Shown here: one piece after another, positions 1-6,783 of the stretch
How positions within the stretch are numbered: position 1 is the first letter of the stretch
Layout of the letters: every line of letters starts with the position of its first letter
Assembly: GCF_905187505.1 (NCBI RefSeq)
Contig: NZ_CAJJIC010000108.1
Coordinates: 1 to 8,314, forward strand
Length of the DNA: 8,314 nucleotides
Reading direction: 5' to 3'
Source of the DNA: an uncultured Mailhella sp.
GTDB lineage: Bacteria; Desulfobacterota; Desulfovibrionia; Desulfovibrionales; Desulfovibrionaceae
Translations under genes and position numbers: made by a program
Notes under the pieces: generated by a model
Told to the model about the DNA's origin: nothing
Seen by the model: only the letters and a program-made list of their open reading frames with translations
The model's database searches: none

Positions 1-140
1 ATATAATTGTATGTGTGAACTCATATATGTAATTTACATATATTTTATATAATTCGAATAATATTACATAAAGCATTGTGTCCACTTAAACATATAATTT
101 TTAATTTGTATAGCAGTAAACTACATTGTCATTAAATAGC
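1..140. other. AT-rich gene-free end segment
   Basis: About 19% GC over the first 120 bases, against well over 55% in the genes of this window. No open frame with a ribosome site is visible. A TATAAT hexamer lies at 93-98 but has no acceptable -35 partner 16-18 bp upstream, and such hexamers are expected by chance here. TTACATA occurs at 34-40 and 64-70. The segment is probably regulatory or spacer DNA for a gene beyond the left edge. Confidence 0.6.
23..43. promoter_or_regulatory. Perfect 10-bp-arm dyad, possible operator
   Basis: Arm ATATATGTAA (23-32), a single central T (33), and arm TTACATATAT (34-43) form a perfect inverted repeat. With a one-base centre it cannot fold as a tight hairpin and has no terminator features, so a dimeric regulator site is the more natural reading. 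The TGTAA/TTACA core resembles several unrelated operator classes and I do not assign one. AT-rich DNA yields dyads more easily by chance, which lowers confidence. Confidence 0.35.
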
Positions 141-697
141 TGTTCATGAGCTTTACGGTGGATTTGAATTTCATTGAAACGTATGCAGGAGAACGAGTTG
201 CAGGCGGAGCAAGTCGGAAAAGATTCTTTACGGCAAGGCAAAAAAATGTTTTCGGGGGAGGGAAAACGAAGAGGGAAAAGTGGTGCACTCAGCGCATCTT
301 TTTCTTGATTGAAGGGCGGGATCATGCCCGCAGAAGGAAAGGGACTGTTCGGACCAGAGGATAACAACAGGAGGGGCGTCGTTGCCGAGAGACGTCTCGT
401 TTGCGGGGGGGCGTGAGAACGGCAAAATGGGGGCGTTCCATGGCGTGCAGAAGCGCGGTTTGCCTGGCAGGATCTCCACGCTGCATCTTGCCATGATGTT
501 CGGGAGTTGTTTCGGAGAGAGGGCAGAACTGCCGGTCATGGGAGCGGCAGTCTTTCGAAAGACGAGGAGGAGACGGGAATGATGAGCTTGGAAAGAGAAA
601 AGGAGAAGAGCTAAGAGGGAGTGCGGAAAAGTTTTTCGGCTGGATCAGAGCAAGACCGTATTTTCGTGGTCATGCAGTCGCATGAATTAAATCAGAA
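141..697. other. Gene-poor region downstream of the efflux operon
   Basis: About 560 bases of mixed composition without a recognisable gene. Short plus-strand frames exist (146-364, 382-582, 579-614), but they carry AGG/AGA/CGA and other codons unlike the neighbouring genes and show no family I recognise. Local structures are a hairpin with a T-run on the minus strand at 240-268, a 10-bp palindrome GAGACGTCTC at 389-398 and a 14-bp palindrome at 550-563. No tRNA, rRNA, insertion sequence or CRISPR repeat is seen. Confidence 0.55.
240..268 (-). terminator. Weak terminator-like hairpin, minus strand
   Basis: Read on the minus strand, GTTTTC and GAAAAC are separated by an 8-base pyrimidine-rich loop and followed by A and then seven T. 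The arms lie at 262-267 and 248-253, and the T-run is complementary to 240-246. The stem is only six pairs and mostly A-T, so folding would be weak. It could be a backup for read-through from the efflux operon, whose main terminator lies at 698-723, or a chance structure. Confidence 0.22.
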
Positions 698-723
698 AAG
701 GGCCGTCCTTTCGGGCGGCCCTT
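694..723 (-). terminator. Rho-independent terminator of the efflux operon
   Basis: On the minus strand AAGGGCCGCCC, a GAAA tetraloop and GGACGGCCCTT form an 11-position stem with one internal A-C mismatch, followed by a TTTTCTGATTT tail. It begins about 50 bases after the pump gene's stop codon. In plus orientation the stem pairs fully (one G-U) but lacks a T-run, so the minus-strand operon is the likely user. Confidence 0.85.
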
Positions 724-773
724 GGTTTCGGTCCTGCGCGGCGGAGGGAGAAGCCGTCGCGCGGACTCAGCGT

Positions 774-3700
774 TTATTCATAGCGGGGTCTTCTGGTCAG
801 CTTCTTGCGGAACCATGCGGTGAGCGAGCAGATGACCACGAAGAAGGTGGGGATGAAGAAGATGCCGAGCGAGGTGGCGCACACGGTGCCCCAGAACACG
901 GCCGTGCCCACGGCGTGCTGGCTGGCCGCGCCCGCGCCCGAGGCCGACATCATGGGCAGCACGCCCAGACCGAAGGCCAGAGAGGTCATGAGAATGGGGC
1001 GCAGACGGATGCGGCAGGCTTCCACGGTGGCGTCGATGAGGCTTCGTCCTTCCGCCTGAAGGTTTCGTGCGAATTCCACGATAAGAATGGCGTTCTTGGA
1101 CGAGAGGCCCATGACGGCCAGAATGCCGACCTGGAAGTACACGTCGTTGGTCAGGTCCTTGAAGTAGGTGCCGAGCACGGCGCCGAGGATGCCGAGCGGT
1201 ATGACGAGCAGCACGGCGAACGGGATGGACCAGCTTTCGTACAGGGCGGCCAGAGCAAGGAACACGACGAGCACGGAGAGCGCGTACAGCATGGTGGTCT
1301 GGGAACCGGCCATTTTTTCCTGATAGGAAAGGCCCGTCCATTCCATGCCGAAGTCCTTGCCGAGGTTCTTCACTTCCTCTTCCATGATGCCCATGGCGAT
1401 GCCGGAGGCCACGCCGGGGATGGGTTCGCCCTGATATTCGAGGGCGGGCATGGCGTTGTAGCGCTGCAGCACGGCGGGACCGAAGGTCCAGTCGGTGGAG
1501 TACACGGCATTGAAGGGCACCATCTGTCCCGCGGCGTTGCGGAAGTGGATGCGGTTGAGGTTTTCGGGGTTCTTGCGCACCTCGGCGTCGCCCTGCACGT
1601 ACACCTTCTTCACGCGTTCGTTGTGCACGAAGTCGTTGACGTAGGTGCCGCCGAGCATGGTGGACACGTCGGAGTTCACGCTGGAGAGCGAAAGGCCCAT
1701 GCTGGTGGCCTTGGCGTTGTCCAGATGGATGTTGAACTGCGTGATGTCGTCCATGCCGGTGGGACGGATGTAGGCGATCTGGGGGTTGGCGAAGGCCGCG
1801 CCCATGAGCTTCTTGCCGGCTTCCACCAGCTTTTCATGACCCACGCCGCCTCTGTCCTGCAGTTCCATGGTGAAACCGTTGGTCATGCCGAGGGAGATGA
1901 TGGCCGGAGGAATGGCGGCGATGAACTGACCGTCGAGAATGCCCGCGAACTTCTGACGGATGCGGGCGGCCACGGAGGCGGCGTCCTGACCGGGCTTGGT
2001 GCGGTCGGCGTAGTCCCTGAGCTTCACGAAGCCCATGCCGGTGTTTTCGGCCACGCCGCCCATGCCGTAGCCGGCCACGAACATGTAGGAAACGACGTTG
2101 TCCTTTTCTTCATTAAGGATGTAGTCCGAAACCTGCTGGAACTGAGCCGTGGTCTGAGCCAGCGTGGCGTTCGGGGGCATCTGGAGCATGGTGATGATGG
2201 CGCCCTGGTCTTCCGAGGGAAGGAAGGAGGTGGGCAGCTGCTTGTACACGAGGCCGAGACCGCACACGAGGGCGGCGTAGATGATCATGAGCCTGCCGCC
2301 GCGCTGCACGAGGGCGTGCACGCCGCCGGCATAGCGGTGCTGGTTCTTGGTGAACATGCGGTTGAACCAGCCGAAGAATCCGTGCTGTGCGCCCTGGGAA
2401 TGGGGCTTGAGCAGGCTTGCGCAGAGCGAGGGGGTAAGAATGAGGGCCACGAGCACCGACAGCGTCATGGCGGACACGATGGTCACGGAGAACTGCCGGT
2501 AGATCACGCCGGTGGAGCCGCTCATGAAGGCCATGGGCAGGAACACGGCGGAGAGCACCACGCCGATGCCGATCAGCGAGGAGCTGATTTCGTCCATGGA
2601 CTTTTCCGTGGCGGGCACGGGATCGAGATGTTCTTCCTGAATCACGCGTTCCACGTTTTCGACGACCACGATGGCGTCGTCGACGAGCAGACCGATGGCC
2701 AGAACCATGGCGAACAGCGTCAGGGTGTTGATGCTGTAGCCGAAGGCGAGCAGCACGCCCATGGTGCCCAGAAGAACGACGGGCACGGCGATGGTGGGAA
2801 TGATGGTGGCCCGGAAGCTCTGAAGGAAGAGCCACATGACGAGGAACACCAGAATGATGGCTTCCACGAGGGTCTTGACCACTTCATGGATGGAGGCGAG
2901 CACGGGGGGCGTGGTGTCGAAGGCCAGTTCGTAGGCCATGCCGTCCGGGAAGTAGTGGGAGAGTTCCTCGATCTTGGCCTTCACCAGATTGGCGGTTTCA
3001 AGGCCGTTGGCGCCGGGGGCGAGGGTGACGCCTATGCCCGAGGCGGGATGGTTGTTGTAGTAGGTGGTGATGCCGTCAAGTTCGGTGCCCATGGCCACGC
3101 GTGCCACGTCGCGGATGAACACGCGCTGACCGTCTTCGGTCACCTTGAGCAGCACGTTTTCGAATTCGGTGGTGTTGCGCAGAAGGCTCTGGGCCTTGAT
3201 GATGACGTTGAGGGCCTGATCGTTCTTGCCGCCGATGATGTTGGCGCCGAGCTGACCGGCGGTGACTTCCATGTTCTGGGCGGTGATGGCGTTGCGCACG
3301 TCCGAAGGCGTGAGCTCGTACTTGGTGAGCTTGTCGGGATCGAGCCAGATGCGCATGACGTACTTGCCGCCGAACACCTGCACCGTGCCCACGCCCTGCG
3401 TGCGGCTGATTTCATCCTTGATGTTGGTGCTGATGTAGTCGGCAAGGTCGATGTTCTCCTGACTGTTGTCAGGCGAGTACAGGGTGATGACCATGAACAT
3501 GTTGTCGTTGCCCTTGGACACCGACACGCCGTAGCTCTGCACGGCGGAAGGCAGCTGCGACTGCACCTGCTGCACCTTGTTCTGCACCTGCATGTGGGCG
3601 ACGTCGGGGTCGGTGCCCACCTCGAAGGTGAGGGTGATGGTGGACATGCCGGAGGAGTCGGAGTTCGACTGCATGTAGATCAGGTTGTCGATGCCGGTCA

Positions 3701-3908
3701 TGTTCTGTTCGATGACCTGCGTCACGGTCTGGTCCACGGTGGTGGGGGAAGCGCCCGAGTAACGCGTGTTGATGAGTATGGAAGGCGAGGCCACTTCCGG
3801 GTACTGCGATATGGGCATGGTGAAGATGGCCAGCACACCGAAAAGCATGGTGACGATGGCCAGCACCCATGCGAATATGGGGTGATGGATGAAAAAGCGG
3901 GAAAGCAT
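774..3908 (-). CDS. RND efflux pump, AcrB-like (HAE1 family) inner-membrane transporter
   Basis: Proton-driven inner-membrane pump of a tripartite drug or hydrophobe exporter. It has 1044 residues, close to E. coli AcrB (1049), and looks complete. TM1 is at about 9-28, the first periplasmic loop at about 29-338, TM2-6 at about 340-500, TM7 at about 540-558, the second loop at about 560-870, and TM8-12 at about 873-1030. The proton relay is intact: Asp410-Asp411 in LLVDDAIVVVENV, Lys938 in GLSSKNAIL, Arg968 and Thr975 in RLRPILMTS, matching AcrB D407/D408/K940/R971/T978 by recalled alignment. These residues and overall similarity to AcrB point to drug (HAE1) rather than metal (HME) RND. Phe138, Phe179 and Phe627 match AcrB pocket phenylalanines F136, F178 and F628, but the positions matching F610, F615 and F617 read Met609, Tyr614 and Met616, so substrate range may differ. 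The start is supported by GGAGG nine bases upstream and by the immediate TM1. Its ATG shares one base with the adaptor's stop. The exact substrates are unknown. Confidence 0.96.
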   Translation of the reverse strand: MLSRFFIHHPIFAWVLAIVTMLFGVLAIFTMPISQYPEVASPSILINTRYSGASPTTVDQTVTQVIEQNMTGIDNLIYMQSNSDSSGMSTITLTFEVGTDPDVAHMQVQNKVQQVQSQLPSAVQSYGVSVSKGNDNMFMVITLYSPDNSQENIDLADYISTNIKDEISRTQGVGTVQVFGGKYVMRIWLDPDKLTKYELTPSDVRNAITAQNMEVTAGQLGANIIGGKNDQALNVIIKAQSLLRNTTEFENVLLKVTEDGQRVFIRDVARVAMGTELDGITTYYNNHPASGIGVTLAPGANGLETANLVKAKIEELSHYFPDGMAYELAFDTTPPVLASIHEVVKTLVEAIILVFLVMWLFLQSFRATIIPTIAVPVVLLGTMGVLLAFGYSINTLTLFAMVLAIGLLVDDAIVVVENVERVIQEEHLDPVPATEKSMDEISSSLIGIGVVLSAVFLPMAFMSGSTGVIYRQFSVTIVSAMTLSVLVALILTPSLCASLLKPHSQGAQHGFFGWFNRMFTKNQHRYAGGVHALVQRGGRLMIIYAALVCGLGLVYKQLPTSFLPSEDQGAIITMLQMPPNATLAQTTAQFQQVSDYILNEEKDNVVSYMFVAGYGMGGVAENTGMGFVKLRDYADRTKPGQDAASVAARIRQKFAGILDGQFIAAIPPAIISLGMTNGFTMELQDRGGVGHEKLVEAGKKLMGAAFANPQIAYIRPTGMDDITQFNIHLDNAKATSMGLSLSSVNSDVSTMLGGTYVNDFVHNERVKKVYVQGDAEVRKNPENLNRIHFRNAAGQMVPFNAVYSTDWTFGPAVLQRYNAMPALEYQGEPIPGVASGIAMGIMEEEVKNLGKDFGMEWTGLSYQEKMAGSQTTMLYALSVLVVFLALAALYESWSIPFAVLLVIPLGILGAVLGTYFKDLTNDVYFQVGILAVMGLSSKNAILIVEFARNLQAEGRSLIDATVEACRIRLRPILMTSLAFGLGVLPMMSASGAGAASQHAVGTAVFWGTVCATSLGIFFIPTFFVVICSLTAWFRKKLTRRPRYE

Positions 3909-5101
3909 TACTTGCTGCCTCCGGCGGCCTCATCAGCCTTCATTTGCTCTTCGGTGACCACCTGCACGGGCTGTCCGCCGCGGGTGTTGTGAACGCCGTT
4001 GAGCACGATTTCCTCGCCGAGCTTGAGGCCGTCCGTCACGTACCAGTCGTTGCCTATGGCGTGGCTGATGGTGATGTTGCGGCGCTCGGCCATGCCGTCC
4101 TTGACCACATAGACGTAGGGCAGGCCCTTCAGATCGCGCAGAACGGCCTTCTGCGGGGCGAGAATGGCCTGATCGTCCTGCCCCATGACCACGTTGACGC
4201 GCACGAACAGGCCGGGCAGCAGCACGTTGGCGGCGTTGGGGAATTCGGCGCGCAGGGTGACGGTGTTGGTGGTCTGATCCACGTTCACGCCGGTGAAGTT
4301 GAGGTGACCGGCGGCGGGGTAGAAGGAGCCGTCGTGCATGGTGAGCGTGGCCTTGATGTCGGAGGGAGTCACGTCCTTGAGGTCGCCGCGTTCGCCGAGC
4401 TGCTTCTGCAGGGAATACAGGTCGTCGGAAGACTGCGACACTTCCACGTACATGGGGTCGGTCTGGTAGATGGTGGCAAGCGGCGAGGCCTGGCTTGCGG
4501 TGAGCAGCGCGCCCACGGTGAAGTTGCTGAGGGTGATGCGGCCGCTTATGGGGGCGCGCACCTCGGTACGGCGGTAGTTGATTTCCGCGGAGTCCACGGC
4601 GGCCTTGCACGACTGCACGGAGGCCTGGGCCTGACGCAGGGTGGCCTTCACGTCGTCGTAGTCCTGCTGGCTTACCGACTTGGTCTTCAGCATGCTGGCC
4701 GTGCGGCGTTCGCGAAGCTTCGTCACGTTGAGGTTGGCCTCGGCGCTCGCGAGATCGGCGCGGGCCTTGTCGAGGGCGGCCTTGTAGGTGTCGGGTTCGA
4801 TGCGGTAGAGCACGTCGCCTTCCTTGACCATGGCGCCTTCGGTGAAGCAGCGTTCCTTGAGGATGCCGCCCACTTCGGGACGCACTTCGGCCCAGCGGTA
4901 GGCCACGGTGCGGCCCGTGAGCTCACGCTGAATGTCCACCTTGTGCGGAGTCATTTTAACGGTGGTCACGCGCGTCACGCGGGCCTGAGGCGCCTGAGCG
5001 GCGTTGTCCTTCTTGGAAATGAGGCCGCTCAGCTGATCGCAGCCGACAAGGAGGAAGGGAAGCGCCAGCAAAGCGGGCGCAAGCTTAAAAAGTCTGGCCA
5101 T
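3908..5101 (-). CDS. Periplasmic adaptor (membrane fusion) lipoprotein, AcrA-like
   Basis: Periplasmic adaptor joining the RND pump to the outer-membrane channel. It has 397 residues, the same length as E. coli AcrA. An N-terminal signal with lipobox LLVG-Cys21 marks a lipoprotein; Asp at +2 (Cys21-Asp22) is the classic inner-membrane retention signal in enterobacteria, as in AcrA. In order: membrane-proximal strand at about 40-60; first lipoyl half with LTGRTVAYRWAEVRPEVGG at 61-79; helical hairpin at about 105-178, rich in Ala, Lys and Gln, which would contact the channel; second lipoyl half with RAPISGRITLSNFTVGALL at 182-200; beta-barrel at about 210-310; and a C-terminal membrane-proximal domain to about 382. 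An AAGGAG site nine bases upstream supports the start. It sits 36 bases after the channel gene and overlaps the pump gene by one base, so the three are surely one operon. Confidence 0.95.
   Translation of the reverse strand: MARLFKLAPALLALPFLLVGCDQLSGLISKKDNAAQAPQARVTRVTTVKMTPHKVDIQRELTGRTVAYRWAEVRPEVGGILKERCFTEGAMVKEGDVLYRIEPDTYKAALDKARADLASAEANLNVTKLRERRTASMLKTKSVSQQDYDDVKATLRQAQASVQSCKAAVDSAEINYRRTEVRAPISGRITLSNFTVGALLTASQASPLATIYQTDPMYVEVSQSSDDLYSLQKQLGERGDLKDVTPSDIKATLTMHDGSFYPAAGHLNFTGVNVDQTTNTVTLRAEFPNAANVLLPGLFVRVNVVMGQDDQAILAPQKAVLRDLKGLPYVYVVKDGMAERRNITISHAIGNDWYVTDGLKLGEEIVLNGVHNTRGGQPVQVVTEEQMKADEAAGGSK
3918..3922 (-). promoter_or_regulatory. Ribosome binding site of the pump gene
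   Basis: GGAGG on the minus strand lies within the last codons of the adaptor gene, nine bases before the pump ATG. With the TAATG stop/start overlap this suggests translational coupling of adaptor and pump. Confidence 0.7.
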
Positions 5102-5110
5102 TATGGTATG

Positions 5111-5116
5111 CTCCTT
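5111..5116 (-). promoter_or_regulatory. Ribosome binding site of the adaptor gene
   Basis: AAGGAG on the minus strand with nine bases to the ATG at 5101. It lies in the 36-base gap after the channel gene; no promoter or terminator is visible in the gap. Confidence 0.75.
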
Positions 5117-5137
5117 GAATAAGGATGGAGTAGCGGG

Positions 5138-6544
5138 TTATTCCTGCCAGCCGCCGCCGAGGGCGAGGCACACTTCGGCTATGCTGACAAGATGGTTGGC
5201 GTGAGCCACGGCAAGGGACTGCTGCGCGGTGAACAGATTGCTTTCCGCGGTGAGCAGGTCGAGATAGGAGGCAAATCCGTTGTCGTAGCGGGTGCGGGCG
5301 TGCATGACCGCGCGGGAGAGGTAGTCCACCTGACGGGTGAGGGCGCCCACGGAGTTGGCGTATTCCGTCTGGGAGACGAGGGCGTCGCGCACGTCCTTGA
5401 ACGCGTTCTGCACGGTGAGTTCATAGGTGGCCACGGCGGCCCGCTTGGCGGCTTCCGCGCTGTCCACGGTGCGCTTGATGGTCCAGAAGTTGAGCGGCAG
5501 GCTCAGGCTGCCGCCCACGCTCGCGTACTGGTTGGAGCTTCTGAGCAGTTCGTTGAGCTCAAGGCTCGCGCCGCCGAGCAGTCCCGTGAGCGAGAAGGAC
5601 GGGAAGAACGAGGCCCGTGCCGTTCCGATGTCGTAGTTGGTGGCCTGAAGGTTGGCTTCGGCCTGACGGATGTCGGGACGATGCTCCAGAATCTGGGAAG
5701 GAATGCCGGAAGGCAGAGCCGGGGTCTTGTCCAGCGACGTCATGAGCGAGGAGGGCGCCTTGAGACCGTCCATCTTCATGATCTCCGCAGGAGAGCGGCC
5801 GAGCAGCACGGCAAGGGAGGTTTCGGCGGCATTCTTGGCGATTCTTGCGGAAGCCAGAGCGTTGCGCGCCGTTTCCACGTTGGCGCGGATGCTCAGAATG
5901 TCGAGGTCGCTTATCTGTCCGTTGTCGAAGCGGTTCTGGTAGATCTTGAGGGAGTCTTCGCGGTTCTTCAGAACGTCGCGGGCGATTTCCTCCTGCCAGG
6001 TGTAGGCGCTCAGCCAGAAATACGATTCCACCGTGCTTGCCGCCACGGTGAGGATCACGTTGTCGCGCGCGGCTTCGGTGGCCACCAGAGAGGCGCGGGC
6101 GGATTCGGCGGCGTTCCAGTACTTGCCCCAGAAGTCGAGGGTCCAGCTTGCGGCGAGCGCGCCGGAGAAGGTGTGCGTGTTCTTGCCGTTGTTCTGCATG
6201 GCGGCGGGCGACGTGGCGGAACGCGCCATGGTGCGCGTGCCGTCGGCCGAGGCGGAAGGCACGGGCAGAAGCGCGTCGCGCGCTATGCCGAGTCCGGCCT
6301 GAGCCTGATCCACGTTGGCCATGGCCTGATCGATGTTCTTATTGTGCGCGAGCGCCTCTTCCACCAGGGCGTTCAGCGTTTCGTCGTGGAAGCGTTCCCA
6401 CCACTTGGTCTGGAGGGCCTGCGACTGCGAGGCTTCCCAGGTTTGAGGGATATCCATTTCCGGACGCTGATAGTCGGGCGCAAGATTGCAGCCCGCAAGA
6501 AGCAGCATGAATGCCGGAGCAAGAATCGACAGCATTTTGACCAT
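5138..6544 (-). CDS. Outer-membrane efflux channel lipoprotein, OprM/NodT-like
   Basis: Outer-membrane factor (TolC superfamily) forming the exit duct. It has 468 residues, typical of the NodT/OprM branch. The signal peptide ends in a lipobox LLAG-Cys19 with Asn at +2, compatible with delivery to the outer membrane, unlike the +2 Asp of the adaptor. Family marks in order: APDYQRP at 22-28, the WW pair at 48-49, WTLDFWGKYWNAAESARAS at about 134-152, LLGRSPAE at 247-254, ILEHRPDIRQAEANL at 285-299, ARASFFPSFSLTGLLGG at 309-325, RYDNGFASYLDLLTAESNLF at 419-438 and the terminal LGGGW at 462-466. Two repeats of long helices (about 55-260 and 285-465) fit the inverted-duplicate TolC fold. The ATG is backed by AGGAG seven bases upstream; a second in-frame ATG at codon 4 lies too far from it. 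It is the first gene of the operon, an uncommon position for the channel. Confidence 0.95.
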   Translation of the reverse strand: MVKMLSILAPAFMLLLAGCNLAPDYQRPEMDIPQTWEASQSQALQTKWWERFHDETLNALVEEALAHNKNIDQAMANVDQAQAGLGIARDALLPVPSASADGTRTMARSATSPAAMQNNGKNTHTFSGALAASWTLDFWGKYWNAAESARASLVATEAARDNVILTVAASTVESYFWLSAYTWQEEIARDVLKNREDSLKIYQNRFDNGQISDLDILSIRANVETARNALASARIAKNAAETSLAVLLGRSPAEIMKMDGLKAPSSLMTSLDKTPALPSGIPSQILEHRPDIRQAEANLQATNYDIGTARASFFPSFSLTGLLGGASLELNELLRSSNQYASVGGSLSLPLNFWTIKRTVDSAEAAKRAAVATYELTVQNAFKDVRDALVSQTEYANSVGALTRQVDYLSRAVMHARTRYDNGFASYLDLLTAESNLFTAQQSLAVAHANHLVSIAEVCLALGGGWQE

Positions 6545-6551
6545 ATCAAGG

Positions 6552-6556
6552 CTCCT
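6552..6556 (-). promoter_or_regulatory. Ribosome binding site of the channel gene
   Basis: AGGAG on the minus strand, seven bases before the ATG at 6544. It fixes the start at codon 1 rather than at the in-frame ATG three codons later. Confidence 0.7.
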
Positions 6557-6692
6557 GTATCCTTAAGGAATGAGCAACATGCCGGAATGCAACGAGAATG
6601 CTTCTGGAAACGATGTGGAGAGCGTTGCCCGCGCGAGTCTCGTCAGAACCGGCATCTCCCTTTTTTTCGAGGGGGGCGTCATTTTGATTGAG

Positions 6693-6721
6693 TGGACATA
6701 CCTTATCTTTCTTGTTATAAA
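6693..6721 (+). promoter_or_regulatory. Candidate sigma-70 promoter of the lysR-type gene
   Basis: TGGACA at 6693-6698, a 17-base spacer, and TATAAA at 6716-6721; each hexamer matches the consensus at five of six positions. Transcription would begin near 6728, about 56 bases before the TTG start. Its -10 overlaps the possible minus-strand -10 in TTATAA, so the two promoters could compete. Confidence 0.55.
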
Positions 6722-6723
6722 AA

Positions 6724-6747
6724 ATCAAGAAGCATCAATATTTTGAT
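6724..6747. promoter_or_regulatory. Candidate operator of the LysR-type regulator
   Basis: ATCAA at 6724-6728 and 6734-6738 (spaced ten bases, one helical turn) and TTGAT at 6743-6747, the last two forming ATCAA, four bases, TTGAT. A further TTGAT lies at 6684-6688. LysR-type proteins bind short dyads of this kind (T-N11-A or ATC-N9-GAT for NodD); this one is ATC-N8-GAT, so the fit is near but not exact. The site lies just downstream of the regulator's -10 and just upstream of the likely efflux start, where it could repress one gene and activate the other. Confidence 0.4.
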
Positions 6748-6783
6748 AGAAAAAAGAAACAGTATGTCAGACGGGGGAAAACC

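Larger units (their letters stand above)
6545..6783. promoter_or_regulatory. Divergent control region between efflux operon and lysR-type gene
   Basis: 239 bases between two genes pointing away from each other. The half nearest the regulator (about 6680-6770) is AT-rich and holds the promoter signals, while the half nearest the channel gene is GC-richer and would be an untranslated leader of the efflux mRNA, perhaps 160 bases long. The efflux promoter is not clear-cut. Candidates on the minus strand are a TATAAC -10 (complement of 6714-6719) with a poor -35, or TTGATT, 17 bases and TAAGGT. A weak -35 would fit an activator-dependent promoter. The leader includes a 7-bp inverted repeat, ATGCCGG at 6579-6585 with CCGGCAT at 6649-6655. 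Confidence 0.7.

Noticed and set aside
93..98. TATAAT hexamer as a -10 box
   Set aside because: No acceptable -35 at 16-18 bases upstream, and the segment is about 80% A+T.
621..3992. 1123-codon plus-strand open frame opposite the pump gene
   Set aside because: It is the codon-aligned antisense of the pump, open because that gene lacks TTA, CTA and TCA. The product is an unnatural His/Gly/Val-rich string, and the terminator and ribosome sites fit the minus strand.
3944..5122. Long plus-strand frame opposite the adaptor gene
   Set aside because: Same antisense effect; no ribosome site and no recognisable family, whereas the minus-strand product is clearly AcrA-like.
5192..6691. 499-codon plus-strand frame opposite the channel gene
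   Set aside because: Antisense shadow of the OprM-like gene with Gly/Val/His-biased composition.
6546..6728. 60-codon minus-strand frame ending one base before the channel ATG
   Set aside because: It starts at a TTG within the promoter region, has no ribosome site, and would not be transcribed in full from the likely efflux start. A leader peptide is not excluded but is unsupported.
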